Assembly (NCBI GenBank): GCA_965243145.1 | Contig: CBDEUB010000002.1 | Span: 1,054,001 to 1,118,000 of the forward strand | Origin: CBDBLK01 sp965243145 | GTDB taxonomy: Bacteria; Bdellovibrionota; Bacteriovoracia; Bacteriovoracales; Bacteriovoracaceae | DNA length: 64,000 nt | Direction: 5' to 3' | Shown here: positions 1-8,462 of the stretch, in pieces | Layout of the letters: every line of letters starts with the position of its first letter | Position numbering within the stretch: the stretch's first letter is position 1 | Program-made: the position numbers and the translations under genes | The notes under the pieces: generated by a model | The model's database searches: none | The model's input: only the letters and a program-made list of their open reading frames with translations | What the model was told of the DNA's origin: nothing

Positions 1-239
1 TCTATTTTTTGTATTTCGTTTTCCACCTTGTCAATATTAGCTTCACGGGATTGCCCACTCCTTTTGTATTCCTCAAGTTTTCTTCTATACGGTTTAAGTT
101 CCTTAAAGTCTTTGTGATTGGAGTAAATTAATTTGCCATTCCTTTTTTTCAACCAATCGTGAATAGGTTTCATATCGTCTTTTTTTGACAAAAAGTCTCC
201 CCATTGGTTAATGTCCAAGATTATGCACATATCAATCAT
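1..239 (-). CDS. PIN-like domain protein, 3' part beyond window
   Basis: The reading frame enters from the ATPase gene and runs off the left edge of the window, so only about 79 N-terminal residues are visible. They begin MIDMCIILDINQWGDF, a hydrophobic strand followed by an Asp, as in the first strand of PIN nucleases. A short helix and a second strand (GKLIYSNH) follow, then a Lys/Glu-rich stretch. The start at 239 overlaps the end of the ATPase gene by 8 nt; a second in-frame ATG at 230 is also possible. The overlap implies co-translation with the ATPase. The PIN assignment rests on the first strand only and the remaining catalytic acids lie outside the window, so it is a suggestion, not a firm call. 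Confidence 0.5.
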   Translation of the reverse strand, partial: MIDMCIILDINQWGDFLSKKDDMKPIHDWLKKRNGKLIYSNHKDFKELKPYRRKLEEYKRSGQSREANIDKVENEIQKI

Positions 240-1533
240 CAAATCCTAAAAAACGGTCTGACTCTTTATCAAAAAAATCCCTATATCCGATCGGCGCTCC
301 CAAGAGATCGCCTTGATCATCAAAGTGAAGATTGTGAACTTGGACGGTATCCTTCAAAGGTTCTAAATAGATTAAAGATACCTTATCAGGGGCAATATTG
401 CCTCTCCTTATCTCAATTCGAGTCCTGTCGATAATATAATCACTGTGAGTTTCAATTAAAAAAGAGTTGTTCATTTGAGTGCTCTGAACCAACAAAGAGG
501 CCAATTCAGCTTGGGCCTTGGGATGAAGATGAACCTCTGGTTGTTGTAACAAAAATTTTGTGTCTTCGGATTTAGCAGAGTCAGAAATAAAAATTCGAGT
601 TAAAAGTGGTAGGATTTGGCCTACTCCATAACCAGTATCTATAATATTTGACAGATTGTTTCTTATTTGAAACTTTAATTGGAAAGGTTCCCCCATGGTC
701 GTTCCATATCTTTTAATTTCAATATCACTGAACATGCCTGAAGATTTGCCAAACCCAACCATTTTTTCCCTAATCTCTTCCCAAATTTGGTTATTTCGGG
801 TATGCAATTGCATAAGAAAGCTGGGAATATCCCCTCCCTCCGAGTTTGGAAATTCTTTGATGGGATCATATGTTCTTTGCGGTTTGGAACGAACAGGGGC
901 CAGGTTGAATATTTCCTTTGAAAAATATTGATCTTGATAACTTCTTACCATTTTCCACATTTCTAAAATATGTTTTTTTTGGGAGTTTTTCTTCTTTTCT
1001 TTCCCAAGGCGAGACTGCGCCATACGAGATTGTAATAAATACCATCCCAAAGGAATCTCATTGGCATCGGAAAAAGATTCTTTTAACGGATCAAATTTTC
1101 CTTCTTGGTCGCTAATGCTATATGTGTTTTTTTCTCCCTCTTTTTTGCAAGTAAAACTAATATTTTTTAAATCAATATCTACTCGATTGATAATGGATTC
1201 GGCCCCTTCATATTTCTCTCTAAAACAAAGATTATATTTGATACCTTCTTTTTCATGAAGGAACCCCAATTCAAAACTATCATCCTTGTTATTTTTATTG
1301 ATAATATCTGAAAAAGAACCCATGCGATAAGGTTCTTTGTTAAAATCTGGAATAATCAGGCCATCTTTAGAAATAAAGTCGTGGATGACAGAAAAACATC
1401 CCATGATACTTGTTTTCCCAGTGCTATTTTCTCCAACCAAAAATGTTATGGGACGAATAACGAGATGCTGTTCACCAGCAAAACATCTTACATTTTTTAT
1501 TTTAAATTTAAAATTTTTGTTTGAGTCGTTCAC
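232..1533 (-). CDS. AAA family ATPase (OLD/SMC-like, AAA_21 type)
   Basis: The protein has 433 residues. A Walker A motif GENSTGKTS sits near residue 34, after an N-terminal strand (FKIKNVRCFAGE) typical of RecF/OLD-like ATPases. A late Walker B-like segment reads FLLQQPEVHLHPKAQAEL, followed by FLIETHSDYIIDRTR, the usual D-loop and switch His of this family. The start is a GTG at 1533 preceded by a GGGAGGGG ribosome site. The downstream gene overlaps by 8 nt and starts like a PIN nuclease, so the two probably form a two-gene unit. Such ATPases are frequent in anti-phage modules, where they sense or regulate a nuclease partner. That role is inferred from family and context only. Confidence 0.85.
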   Translation of the reverse strand: MNDSNKNFKFKIKNVRCFAGEQHLVIRPITFLVGENSTGKTSIMGCFSVIHDFISKDGLIIPDFNKEPYRMGSFSDIINKNNKDDSFELGFLHEKEGIKYNLCFREKYEGAESIINRVDIDLKNISFTCKKEGEKNTYSISDQEGKFDPLKESFSDANEIPLGWYLLQSRMAQSRLGKEKKKNSQKKHILEMWKMVRSYQDQYFSKEIFNLAPVRSKPQRTYDPIKEFPNSEGGDIPSFLMQLHTRNNQIWEEIREKMVGFGKSSGMFSDIEIKRYGTTMGEPFQLKFQIRNNLSNIIDTGYGVGQILPLLTRIFISDSAKSEDTKFLLQQPEVHLHPKAQAELASLLVQSTQMNNSFLIETHSDYIIDRTRIEIRRGNIAPDKVSLIYLEPLKDTVQVHNLHFDDQGDLLGAPIGYRDFFDKESDRFLGFDD

Positions 1534-1604
1534 TTTTTACCCCTCCCGCTTTAATTTTTTCAGCGGCACTCTATTAGTTTGAACATATATATCATAACCA
1601 ATAG

Positions 1605-1690
1605 ATTGACGCAAATAGAAAAACATCATTCTCGTGTATTTCAGCGTAACTGGCCATTTTTGGACTCCAATAGAGACAAATTGCGTCAAT
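1605..1690. repeat. Short inverted repeat upstream of fpg
   Basis: ATTGACGCAAAT at 1605-1616 is matched in inverted orientation by ATTGCGTCAAT at 1680-1690. A related TTATTGCGTAAAT lies at 1697-1709. The interval between the divergent ATPase and fpg genes (1534-1749) holds no convincing gene. A related TGACGCAAATAG occurs at 17315-17326 upstream of the acyl block. These could be binding sites or the ends of a degraded small element. Confidence 0.4.
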
Positions 1691-1749
1691 AATCCTTATT
1701 GCGTAAATCAGAATCAAAAGATACCTTGGCCACAGAAGGTGACTGCCCC

Positions 1750-2574
1750 ATGCCCGAACTGCCCGAAGTCGAAACCATCCGCCGTCAACTGCAAGAAAAT
1801 ATGCCCTTTACCATAGAGGAAGTGGTGTATTCTCCCGTGGTGCACTCAATTCTCAAAGAGAAGGCCAGGGAGTTTGATCCCCGTGGCCACACCCTTTCCC
1901 GTGTTGAGCGCAAGGGAAAACTGCTCGACTTTCACCTTCCAGACGGAAAACACATTTTGGGCCATCTGGGCATGAGCGGGTCGTGGCGAATCTCTCCCAA
2001 ACCCATCAATGAAAAGCACACTCACCTTCAATTTAAGGGGAGAAGCAGGGGAAAAAAGCGCTTGTACTTGGCCTATATCGACCCCCGCCGCTTTGGAAGT
2101 TTGCACTTTCTCTCCCACGAGGCGGCACAAACGCACTTGCAGCGCCTGGGCCTGGATGTCTCTGGGCCAAAATTTACCGTCGATGCTTTGATGAATCTTG
2201 TGAAACGCTTTCCCCAGCGCCAAATTAAGCCCTTCCTACTGGAGCAAAAACACCTGTGCGGAGTGGGTAACTACATGGCATGTGAAATCTGTGCCCTGGC
2301 GGGGATTCGCCCCACCAGAAGATTGCAGCGGATCACCCGCCGGGAGGCCGGCCGCCTTCACCACGCCACCGGGCAAGTCATCCACCGGCAAATTGCATAC
2401 CAAGGACTCAGTTTTAGCGGCGGATACAAAGATGCCTTCGGCGACGACGGGGGCGGACTCTCCCAATTGGTGGTTTTCCACCAAGAAATTTGCGGAATGT
2501 GCCAGGTGAGTGCGGTGAAAAAAATCGTCATGCACCAGCGGGGAACTTATTATTGCCCCCGCTGTCAGCATTAA
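1750..2574 (+). CDS. fpg: Formamidopyrimidine-DNA glycosylase
   Basis: Base-excision repair enzyme that removes oxidised purines (8-oxoguanine, FapyG) and cuts the strand at the resulting abasic site. The start is fixed by chemistry: the mature N-terminus must be Pro-Glu, and the ATG at 1750 gives MPELPEVETIRR. The conserved lysine lies in RKGKLL near residue 55. HLGMSG and YIDPRRFG follow, then the helix-two-turn-helix segment (CGVGNYMACEICALAGIRP). The C-terminal zinc finger has two Cys pairs (CGMC and CPRC). The length of 274 residues is normal. The stop codon is followed after 2 nt by a copy of the 127-bp intergenic element, which probably ends the transcript. Confidence 0.97.
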   Translation: MPELPEVETIRRQLQENMPFTIEEVVYSPVVHSILKEKAREFDPRGHTLSRVERKGKLLDFHLPDGKHILGHLGMSGSWRISPKPINEKHTHLQFKGRSRGKKRLYLAYIDPRRFGSLHFLSHEAAQTHLQRLGLDVSGPKFTVDALMNLVKRFPQRQIKPFLLEQKHLCGVGNYMACEICALAGIRPTRRLQRITRREAGRLHHATGQVIHRQIAYQGLSFSGGYKDAFGDDGGGLSQLVVFHQEICGMCQVSAVKKIVMHQRGTYYCPRCQH

Positions 2575-2576
2575 AG

Positions 2577-2703
2577 GTAACTGCTCACACTTCAGGCCAT
2601 CTTGTGGTTCAGCTTCGCCATCACTCCCTGCGATGTGCTTTGAGCACACCTCGGTCGCACTGTCTCGCTTCCCCCCAATCTGACCTAAATTGTGAGCACT
2701 TAC
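2577..2703 (+). repeat. Stop-codon-associated inverted-repeat element, copy 1 (127 bp)
   Basis: It begins GTAACTGCTCACACTTCAGG 2 nt after the fpg stop and ends CTAAATTGTGAGCACTTAC. The outer 28 bases at each end are imperfect inverted repeats (about 22 of 28 match). The centre holds a small palindrome (TGTGCTTTGAGCACA). A T-rich tail (TATTATCACAATTTTTTG) follows at 2708-2725. Fpg and the E2 gene converge here. Confidence 0.85.
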
Positions 2704-2747
2704 CATGCTATTATCACAATTTTTTGTTGGGGTGTGAGTAGTTACCA

Positions 2748-4034
2748 TTAAAGCAAGCGCGAAGGTTCCATATTTTCCAGTGCCTGCACCACATGCTTTA
2801 AGAAACGCGAACCCATTTCACCGTCGATCAAACGGTGGTCGTAAGTGTGGGTGGCGTACATGATGTCCCGAATGGCGATGGCGTGATCAGAAGTCACCAC
2901 CGGCGTTTTGCGAATCGCGCCCACGCAGAAAATGCCCAACTGGGGTTGCAAAATAATCGGCGTGGCGGCCAAAACGCCAAAACTGCCGTTGTTGGTAAAA
3001 GTGTAGGTTCCCCCCTCCAGATCGCTCATTTCCAGTTTTTTGGCGCGCGCTTTTTCAACCAAGACATGGAGTTCGCGCGCCAATCCAGTGAGGTTGAGGC
3101 CATCCGCCTTTTTGATCACTGGAACCACCAGGCCACTGTCGGGAATGGCCACGGCACAACCCAAATTGATGTCCTTTTTGAGAACGATATTATCCCCGTC
3201 GATAGAGGCGTTGACATAGGGAAATTCCTTCAAGGCCTGAACCAGAGTGTAGAGTACGAAATGGGTATAGGTGAGAGCAAACCCCTCCTGTCTTTTAAAG
3301 TCGTTCTTCACGCTTTCGCGGAATTTCACCAGGGCGGTCATATCCACGGTGTCGATAGAGTTGACATGGGGAGAAATCTGCTTTGAGGCCACCATATTGC
3401 GGGCGATAGTTTTGCGCAGAGAACTCATCGACACGATCTCGACTGTACCACTGGCCCCGGGTGCGGAAGAAGGAGCGGGAGACGGAGAAGATGGCGTGGC
3501 CGCAGAAACCGCAGGGGCCGTCACGCCCTGCTTTCGGGTTTTGACATAATTGAGAAAATCGTCTTTATTGACCCGACCGCCAGCACCACTGCCCTGTAGA
3601 GAGTCCAGTTCCGACAGGGGGACTCCGTGTTCTTTGGCCAAGGCCCTGACCAATGGAGTGTAAAATTTGCGCCTTTCACCACTACTCGGAGTCTCTGCCC
3701 CGCCTCTCTCGGCATCTTTGGCCTGGGCCGTTTCAGTTTCAGCAGGTGTCGGGTTTTTAGTGTCGGCATTTGGCCCGGTCACGGGAGCGGAAAGGTCGTC
3801 CTCCACGATGGCAATGACGACACCGACATCCACAGTTTCCCCTTCGGGAAATTTGATCTCCTCCACCCGGCCAGCGACGGCACAGGGAATTTCCGACTCC
3901 ACCTTGTCGGTGGAAATTTCCAATAAAATTTCGTCGATCTCTACCTCGTCTCCGGCCTGTTTGTGCCATTTGACGATGGTTCCGTTGGTGATCGACTCCC
4001 CCATCTGGGGCATGACGATTTCGTGTTTGGCCAT
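2748..4034 (-). CDS. Dihydrolipoamide acyltransferase, E2 of a 2-oxoacid dehydrogenase complex
   Basis: E2 core of a 2-oxoglutarate- or branched-chain-type dehydrogenase; it moves the acyl group from E1 to CoA through lipoyl-lysine. The N-terminal lipoyl domain (residues 1-80) carries the modified lysine in EISTDKVESEIP (K44). An Ala/Pro/Glu-rich linker follows, then a peripheral subunit-binding domain near 128-168 (YTPLVRALAKEHGV, GSGAGGRV), another Ala/Pro/Ser linker and the catalytic domain with HTYDHRLIDGE near the C-terminus. It lies 22 nt downstream of lpdA in the same direction, so E3 and E2 are co-transcribed. No E1 gene is in the window, so substrate specificity (SucB or branched-chain) stays open. 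Confidence 0.93.
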   Translation of the reverse strand: MAKHEIVMPQMGESITNGTIVKWHKQAGDEVEIDEILLEISTDKVESEIPCAVAGRVEEIKFPEGETVDVGVVIAIVEDDLSAPVTGPNADTKNPTPAETETAQAKDAERGGAETPSSGERRKFYTPLVRALAKEHGVPLSELDSLQGSGAGGRVNKDDFLNYVKTRKQGVTAPAVSAATPSSPSPAPSSAPGASGTVEIVSMSSLRKTIARNMVASKQISPHVNSIDTVDMTALVKFRESVKNDFKRQEGFALTYTHFVLYTLVQALKEFPYVNASIDGDNIVLKKDINLGCAVAIPDSGLVVPVIKKADGLNLTGLARELHVLVEKARAKKLEMSDLEGGTYTFTNNGSFGVLAATPIILQPQLGIFCVGAIRKTPVVTSDHAIAIRDIMYATHTYDHRLIDGEMGSRFLKHVVQALENMEPSRLL

Positions 4035-4056
4035 CTCTTATATCCTCCAAATCCTG

Positions 4057-5448
4057 CTAATAATTTAAGGCCCTGCCCCTGGCCGCCAAAACTGACTCCG
4101 CCAAAAATTCCCCCAGGGTCGGGTGGGGGTGGACGGTGGCAAAAATTTCTTCGTCGATGCCCTCCATAGTACGCATCAAGACGAATTCGTGAATCAATTC
4201 CGTGGCGTTGTCTCCTACAATGTGCGCCCCTAAAAGTTCCCCGTGTTGGCCCAGCAAAGTTTTGACAAAACCGCGGGCCTCGCCACTGGCAATCGCCTTG
4301 CCGTTGGCGGAAAAGGGAACTTTGCCCACCGTATATTCCAGGCCTTGTGCCTTTGCCGCCCGCTCGGTGTACCCCACCGAGGCGACCTGGGGATAACAAT
4401 AGGTGCAGCCGGGAATGTTCATCTGGTTCAAAGGATGAGGCCGCAGGCCGGCCAAATGTTCGGCGGCGATCACGCCCTGATGAGATGCTGCATGGGCCAG
4501 TAGGGGAGGGCCTGAGACATCGCCGATGGCATAAATAGAGGGAATATTGGTCTGCCCCATGGCATTGGCCAAAATAAACCCCTTGTTGATCTGAACTCCC
4601 ACCACTTCAAGGCCGAGATTTTCGATATTGCCAGTCATGCCCACGGCAATGAGGCCCATTTCAAAGCGGTAATCAGTGGCCTTACCCTGTTTGCTAACTT
4701 GCACCACGACTTCACTGCCCCGGTTGACAGCACTCACCTGCTCGACTCCCAAAGACATTTTAATGCCCATGGTTTTGTAGGCCTTCTCCAATTCCAAAGA
4801 AGAATCCTGGTCTTCGAGGGGAAGCAGGTGGGGTTGCAATTCAAAAATGTGAACTTCGACACCAAAGGCCCGCCAAAAATAGGCAAACTCCACTCCGATC
4901 GCCCCGGCCCCCACGATCCCCACGGACTTGGGCAATTTTTCCAGGGCCACCGCCTCCCACGCCCCGATCAAGCGCTTACCGTCGTGTGCAAGTCCTGGAA
5001 AGGAGCGATACCCCGCCCCCGTGGCAACAATGATCCCCCGGGCCTGAAATGTCTCTGTTTTTCCATCGGCCGCTTTGGCCTCGACAACAGTGGGAGATGC
5101 CAATTGTCCTCGGCCCTTGAAAACCGTCACCCCATTTTTTTTCATTAAGTATTCGACGCCCTTGGAAATTTTGGCCGAAATTTTTTTGGCGCGCCTAACC
5201 GCCTGAGTGGCGTTAAGTCCTTTAAGTTCTACCTCGACGCCAAGTTCTTTAAGACTGGCCACTTCGCTGGCGGCGTGGGCCGATTTCAACAAGGCCTTAG
5301 TGGGAATACAACCCCGATTGAGGCATACCCCGCCCAGTTTATCTTCCTCCAGTAAAACCACCTTTTGGCCCAATTGGGCGGCCCGAATGGCGGCGATATA
5401 ACCTCCGGGGCCTCCTCCCAAAACGACGACATCACACTTTTTTGCCAA
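4057..5448 (-). CDS. lpdA: Dihydrolipoyl dehydrogenase (E3)
   Basis: FAD- and NAD-dependent enzyme that reoxidises the lipoyl groups of 2-oxoacid dehydrogenase complexes. The protein has 463 residues. The FAD-binding loop is VVVLGGGPGGYIAA at the N-terminus and the redox disulfide lies in GGVCLNRGCIPTK (near residues 40-52). The NAD loop is GIVGAGAIGVEFA, a second FAD segment is YAIGDVSG, and the C-terminal active-site base is the His of VHPHPTLGE. It is the first gene of a two-gene operon with the E2 gene and is divergent from the exonuclease-WYL gene. Promoters for both must lie in the short interval around 5449-5525. Confidence 0.96.
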   Translation of the reverse strand: MAKKCDVVVLGGGPGGYIAAIRAAQLGQKVVLLEEDKLGGVCLNRGCIPTKALLKSAHAASEVASLKELGVEVELKGLNATQAVRRAKKISAKISKGVEYLMKKNGVTVFKGRGQLASPTVVEAKAADGKTETFQARGIIVATGAGYRSFPGLAHDGKRLIGAWEAVALEKLPKSVGIVGAGAIGVEFAYFWRAFGVEVHIFELQPHLLPLEDQDSSLELEKAYKTMGIKMSLGVEQVSAVNRGSEVVVQVSKQGKATDYRFEMGLIAVGMTGNIENLGLEVVGVQINKGFILANAMGQTNIPSIYAIGDVSGPPLLAHAASHQGVIAAEHLAGLRPHPLNQMNIPGCTYCYPQVASVGYTERAAKAQGLEYTVGKVPFSANGKAIASGEARGFVKTLLGQHGELLGAHIVGDNATELIHEFVLMRTMEGIDEEIFATVHPHPTLGEFLAESVLAARGRALNY

Positions 5449-5531
5449 ATTTATACCCTACCCATTGCCTGGCCTTTGAGTTAGTCTCCCTACCTGAACC
5501 CTTATCTAGCGAGGAGCAAACTTCTTTGTCA

Positions 5532-6494
5532 ATGCGAAGGCGAGACACTGCCCATCAGTTTCCCGACATTCCCACACCGGAACTGGAAGAACTGTTGCAG
5601 GCCTTCCCGCGGGGAGTGATTGCTTTCGACCTGGAAATGACTGGACTCTCCCCTCTGCTCGACCGCATTGTGGAACTGGGGGCCATCAAGATGACTCCCA
5701 CCGGAATGGAAACTTTCCACCAGCTGATCAACCCGCAAATGGAGATTCCCCAGCGCTCCAGTGCCATTCATGGCCTGACTTTGAGCGACCTCCGCGAACA
5801 ACCCGCCCTGGAGGAAATTTTGCCCCGCTTTTTAACTTTTATAGACGACTTGCCCCTGGTGGCCCACAACGCCCGCTTTGACTTGGGCCTTCTTATCACG
5901 GCCTTGCATCATTCACCCCACCCCTTGCCCGGCAACGCGGTCTACTGCACGCTCAAATTCTGCCGCCACGCTTTTCCCGAGCGCAAAGCTTCGGGCCAAG
6001 GGGGACACAAAAGTTTGAAGTTGGCCAAACTGTGCCAAGATTTCGGCATTTCTCTGAAAAACCACCACTGCGCCCTCGACGACGCTTGGGCCTGCCTGCG
6101 CCTTTTGGGCCTCGGCCTGGCCAAGATCAAACGGGAATGTGGCGATCGCCCTTCCCTGTTGGCGGAAGGCCTGTTGTGCCATTGTTCCGACTTTCAGCAA
6201 AATGCTTTTGAGGACATTCCCGCTTCGCTGCAACCCCTGGTCAAGGCCGCCAAAGAGCAAACGGTGATCGACATTGCCTACCGGGGGGGAAGTCGCCGCG
6301 ATACTCTGCGCCCCGTGCGACCGATTGGCCTTTTGCCCATGCCCCAGGGGCATTTTCTCTACGCCTTGTGTTTGCTCGACCATCAGCATAAATTTTTCGC
6401 CCTCAAAAAGGTGGCGGCCATTAAGGAACTGACCGCCCAAGAAATCCATGAGCGCCTGGACAAGGCCGAGGCCGTGATGGAAAAGGTGGAATAA
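5532..6494 (+). CDS. DEDDh 3'-5' exonuclease fused to a WYL-like domain
   Basis: The protein has about 320 residues. The N-terminal two thirds is a DnaQ/epsilon-type exonuclease: Exo I AFDLEMTGLSP, Exo II LVAHNARFDLGLL, and Exo III HHCALDDAW with the catalytic His and Asp. The C-terminal part (LVKAAKEQTVIDIAYRGG, then LRPVRPIGLLPM, HFLYALCLLDHQHKFFALKKV) has the strand pattern of a WYL domain, a ligand- or nucleic-acid-sensing fold found in transcription factors and defence proteins. Start: GAGGAG precedes a TTG at 5526 by 9 nt and an ATG at 5532 by 15 nt, so the TTG may be the true start. The substrate is unknown; a DNA-repair or regulatory exonuclease is likely. Confidence 0.8.
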   Translation: MRRRDTAHQFPDIPTPELEELLQAFPRGVIAFDLEMTGLSPLLDRIVELGAIKMTPTGMETFHQLINPQMEIPQRSSAIHGLTLSDLREQPALEEILPRFLTFIDDLPLVAHNARFDLGLLITALHHSPHPLPGNAVYCTLKFCRHAFPERKASGQGGHKSLKLAKLCQDFGISLKNHHCALDDAWACLRLLGLGLAKIKRECGDRPSLLAEGLLCHCSDFQQNAFEDIPASLQPLVKAAKEQTVIDIAYRGGSRRDTLRPVRPIGLLPMPQGHFLYALCLLDHQHKFFALKKVAAIKELTAQEIHERLDKAEAVMEKVE

Positions 6495-6504
6495 GAAACT
6501 TCCC

Positions 6505-6756
6505 ATGGGCAACAGTTTAAAATTCTTGAGACGGATGGACTGGCCCCTTAGGCTCCAGCAATTGGCCATCATTGCGCTCCACTTGATTTTGCTCCAATGG
6601 ATGCTCTTCGTCCTCACTTCTGCGGGAGCAATGACATCCCGGGAAGTTCTGGGACATTTTGCAGGCATGGCCCTCTACGGGTCGGGCCTGATTCGAGGTT
6701 GTGCCGCCTGGGGCCAACGCCGCCACCGCATCGAATTGCGGCAACAAGGCAAATGA
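6505..6756 (+). CDS. Small membrane protein of unknown function
   Basis: Eighty-three residues with a basic N-terminus (FLRRMDWPLRL), one clear hydrophobic segment (LAIIALHLILLQWMLFVLTSAG, near residues 20-41), a second weaker one, and a basic Arg/Gln-rich tail. No family is recognised. It starts 10 nt after the exonuclease stop and its TGA overlaps the ATG of the next gene (ATGA), so it is translated within an operon between the exonuclease and the KamA-like enzyme. The tight spacing supports it being real. Confidence 0.6.
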   Translation: MGNSLKFLRRMDWPLRLQQLAIIALHLILLQWMLFVLTSAGAMTSREVLGHFAGMALYGSGLIRGCAAWGQRRHRIELRQQGK

Positions 6757-7826
6757 ACGACTGGCAACGGGAATTGAGCGAGGCCATTCGCACTTTCGAT
6801 GAGCTGGAACAAGGCCTAGAAGTGCGCTTGCCCAGGCCTGCTGTGGCCTATTCCCAACCGATCTTGATTCCCCGCCGCCTGCTCAAACGCATCAAACAGG
6901 GTGGCCCCGCCTCGGCACTTTGGAAGCAATTTGTCCCCCACCTCTATGAGACTGGCCAACCCTTTAGTGGCCAAGGCCTGGACGACCCCATCGGCGATCA
7001 ACGCTACTCCCGAGGCGCATCCCTGGTTCACCGCTACCCAAACCGCGTTCTATTGATGCCCACCCCTGCCTGCCCCGTGCAATGCCGCTATTGCTTTAGA
7101 AAAAACGAACTCCACCGGGACACCTGGCCCCACCCCGACTTGCAAAAAGACCTGGCCTATCTCGCCTCCCATTCCGAAATTGAAGAAGTGATTTTCAGCG
7201 GAGGCGACCCGCTAGTGCTCTCCAATCGCAAATTGGCCCAACTCACCGATGCCCTGGCCGGCCTTGGCACGATCAAACGATTGCGCTTCCACACCCGCAC
7301 CCCCGTCGTCCTGCCCTCCCGCATAGAGGCCGAATTTTTGCGCTTCACGGAGAATCTCGCCCAAAAATTGACCGTGAGTTTGGTGATTCACTGCAACCAC
7401 CTCGCCGAGATCGACCGGGAAGTCGAGTTGGCCTTGGACAAATTGCGCCCGCTGCCCATCCATCTCATGTCCCAATCGGTACTGCTCAAAGGGGTCAATG
7501 ATTCCCCCGATGCCCTGGTTCCCCTCTTCAACACCCTGGCCGACAGAGGTGTGCGCCCTTATTACCTGCACCACCCTGATCGGGTGCGCGGCGGAATGCA
7601 CTTCTATCTCCCTCTTGAACGGGGCCGCCAAATTTACGAGGCCACAAAAAATCGCCTGGCGGGATGGATTCTGCCCCACTATGTCATCGACTTGCCGGAC
7701 GGCGAGGGCAAGGCCCAGGCGTACAACCCCGAAACTCTCCACTTTGCTGGCCACCTGCGCGGGCGGCGCGGACACTCGATTGCCTATCCGCGAGATTTCT
7801 CGCCTTCAATTTCTCCCCCAAATTGA
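6753..7826 (+). CDS. KamA/EpmB-family radical SAM enzyme (lysine 2,3-aminomutase-like)
   Basis: Radical SAM protein of 357 residues. The iron-sulfur cluster cysteines are C107, C111 and C114 in CPVQCRYCFRKNEL, and a SAM-binding segment IFSGGDPLVL lies near residue 145. Downstream, YYLHHPDRVRGGMHFYLPLE and the C-terminal YVIDLPDGEGK match the PLP- and lysine-binding parts of the KamA family. At this length, shorter than clostridial KamA (about 416), it resembles EpmB, which makes beta-lysine for elongation factor P. No epmA or efp gene is visible here, so the role in EF-P modification is inference. The start is chosen at the ATGA overlap with the preceding gene. Confidence 0.85.
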   Translation: MNDWQRELSEAIRTFDELEQGLEVRLPRPAVAYSQPILIPRRLLKRIKQGGPASALWKQFVPHLYETGQPFSGQGLDDPIGDQRYSRGASLVHRYPNRVLLMPTPACPVQCRYCFRKNELHRDTWPHPDLQKDLAYLASHSEIEEVIFSGGDPLVLSNRKLAQLTDALAGLGTIKRLRFHTRTPVVLPSRIEAEFLRFTENLAQKLTVSLVIHCNHLAEIDREVELALDKLRPLPIHLMSQSVLLKGVNDSPDALVPLFNTLADRGVRPYYLHHPDRVRGGMHFYLPLERGRQIYEATKNRLAGWILPHYVIDLPDGEGKAQAYNPETLHFAGHLRGRRGHSIAYPRDFSPSISPPN

Positions 7827-7839
7827 CATCCCACCCTGC

Positions 7840-7867
7840 TTGAACCTAAAATTTTGCGTCTTATAAT
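7840..7867 (+). promoter_or_regulatory. Promoter of tRNA-Gly
   Basis: TTGAAC at 7840-7845 and TATAAT at 7862-7867 are separated by 16 bases and lie 9 bases before the tRNA 5' end. This is a near-consensus sigma-70-type promoter. Confidence 0.7.
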
Positions 7868-7876
7868 GAATTGTCA

Positions 7877-7952
7877 GCGCGAGTAGCTCAGTTGGTAGAG
7901 CAGTTGCTTGCCATGCAACAGGCCGCCCGTTCGAGTCGGGTCTCGCGCTCCA
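7877..7952 (+). tRNA. tRNA-Gly(GCC)
   Basis: A cloverleaf can be drawn: acceptor GCGCGAG pairs with CTCGCGC, D-loop AGCTCAGTTGGTAGAGC, anticodon stem GTTGC/GCAAC enclosing TTGCCAT (anticodon GCC), and T-arm GTTCGAGTC. The CCA end is encoded at 7950-7952. The length is 76 nt. The AT-rich glycan island begins 15 bases after it. Confidence 0.96.
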
Positions 7953-7967
7953 TTTTAGAGGCCGTTG

Positions 7968-8462
7968 ATGATCATTCTCAAAGAAATGGATATATCTGAT
8001 ATTACAGATGAATATATTAGCAGTTTAAATAATCCTAAACTTAATAAGTATATCATTACTAAAAAAGCAACGAGAGAAGATTGTGTAAGATTTGTTACAC
8101 AGCACAAGCATGACCCCTGTTCAAAAATGTATGGAATTTTTGAAACTGCAGGTGAAAATGATTCCAAGAAAACTTTAGTGGGAACAATGACTTTAAAAAA
8201 TATTGATTTTGCAGGGAATAATGCTACGCTTGGGATTTTTATATGGAAAACTGGAAGTCAAATTGGAACAATGGCCATTTCGCTGATTAAACAGGAATTA
8301 AAAAGAATGGGAATAACGAGAATGAATCTAGGTGTTTATTCTAACAATAAATCTGCTGTTAAGTTTTATGAAAAAAGTGGGTTTTCACCAGCAGACTCCT
8401 CATATCTCCTGAATGGCATTAAATTGGGCCTTACGCTCCATTTGGGAGAACGACCATGGTGA
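7968..8462 (+). CDS. GNAT N-acetyltransferase
   Basis: A 164-residue GCN5-type acetyltransferase. The central acetyl-CoA region is replaced by a helix following GIFIWKTGSQIGTMAISLI, and the C-terminal strand reads MNLGVYSNNKSAVKFYEKSGF, the classic 'NxxAxxxYxKxGF' ending of the family. The start at 7968 is preceded by GAGG six bases upstream. It overlaps the next gene by 7 nt (the stop lies within ATGGTGA). First gene of the glycan island. It probably acetylates an amino sugar or an amino-acid substituent; the substrate cannot be told. Confidence 0.85.
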   Translation: MIILKEMDISDITDEYISSLNNPKLNKYIITKKATREDCVRFVTQHKHDPCSKMYGIFETAGENDSKKTLVGTMTLKNIDFAGNNATLGIFIWKTGSQIGTMAISLIKQELKRMGITRMNLGVYSNNKSAVKFYEKSGFSPADSSYLLNGIKLGLTLHLGERPW

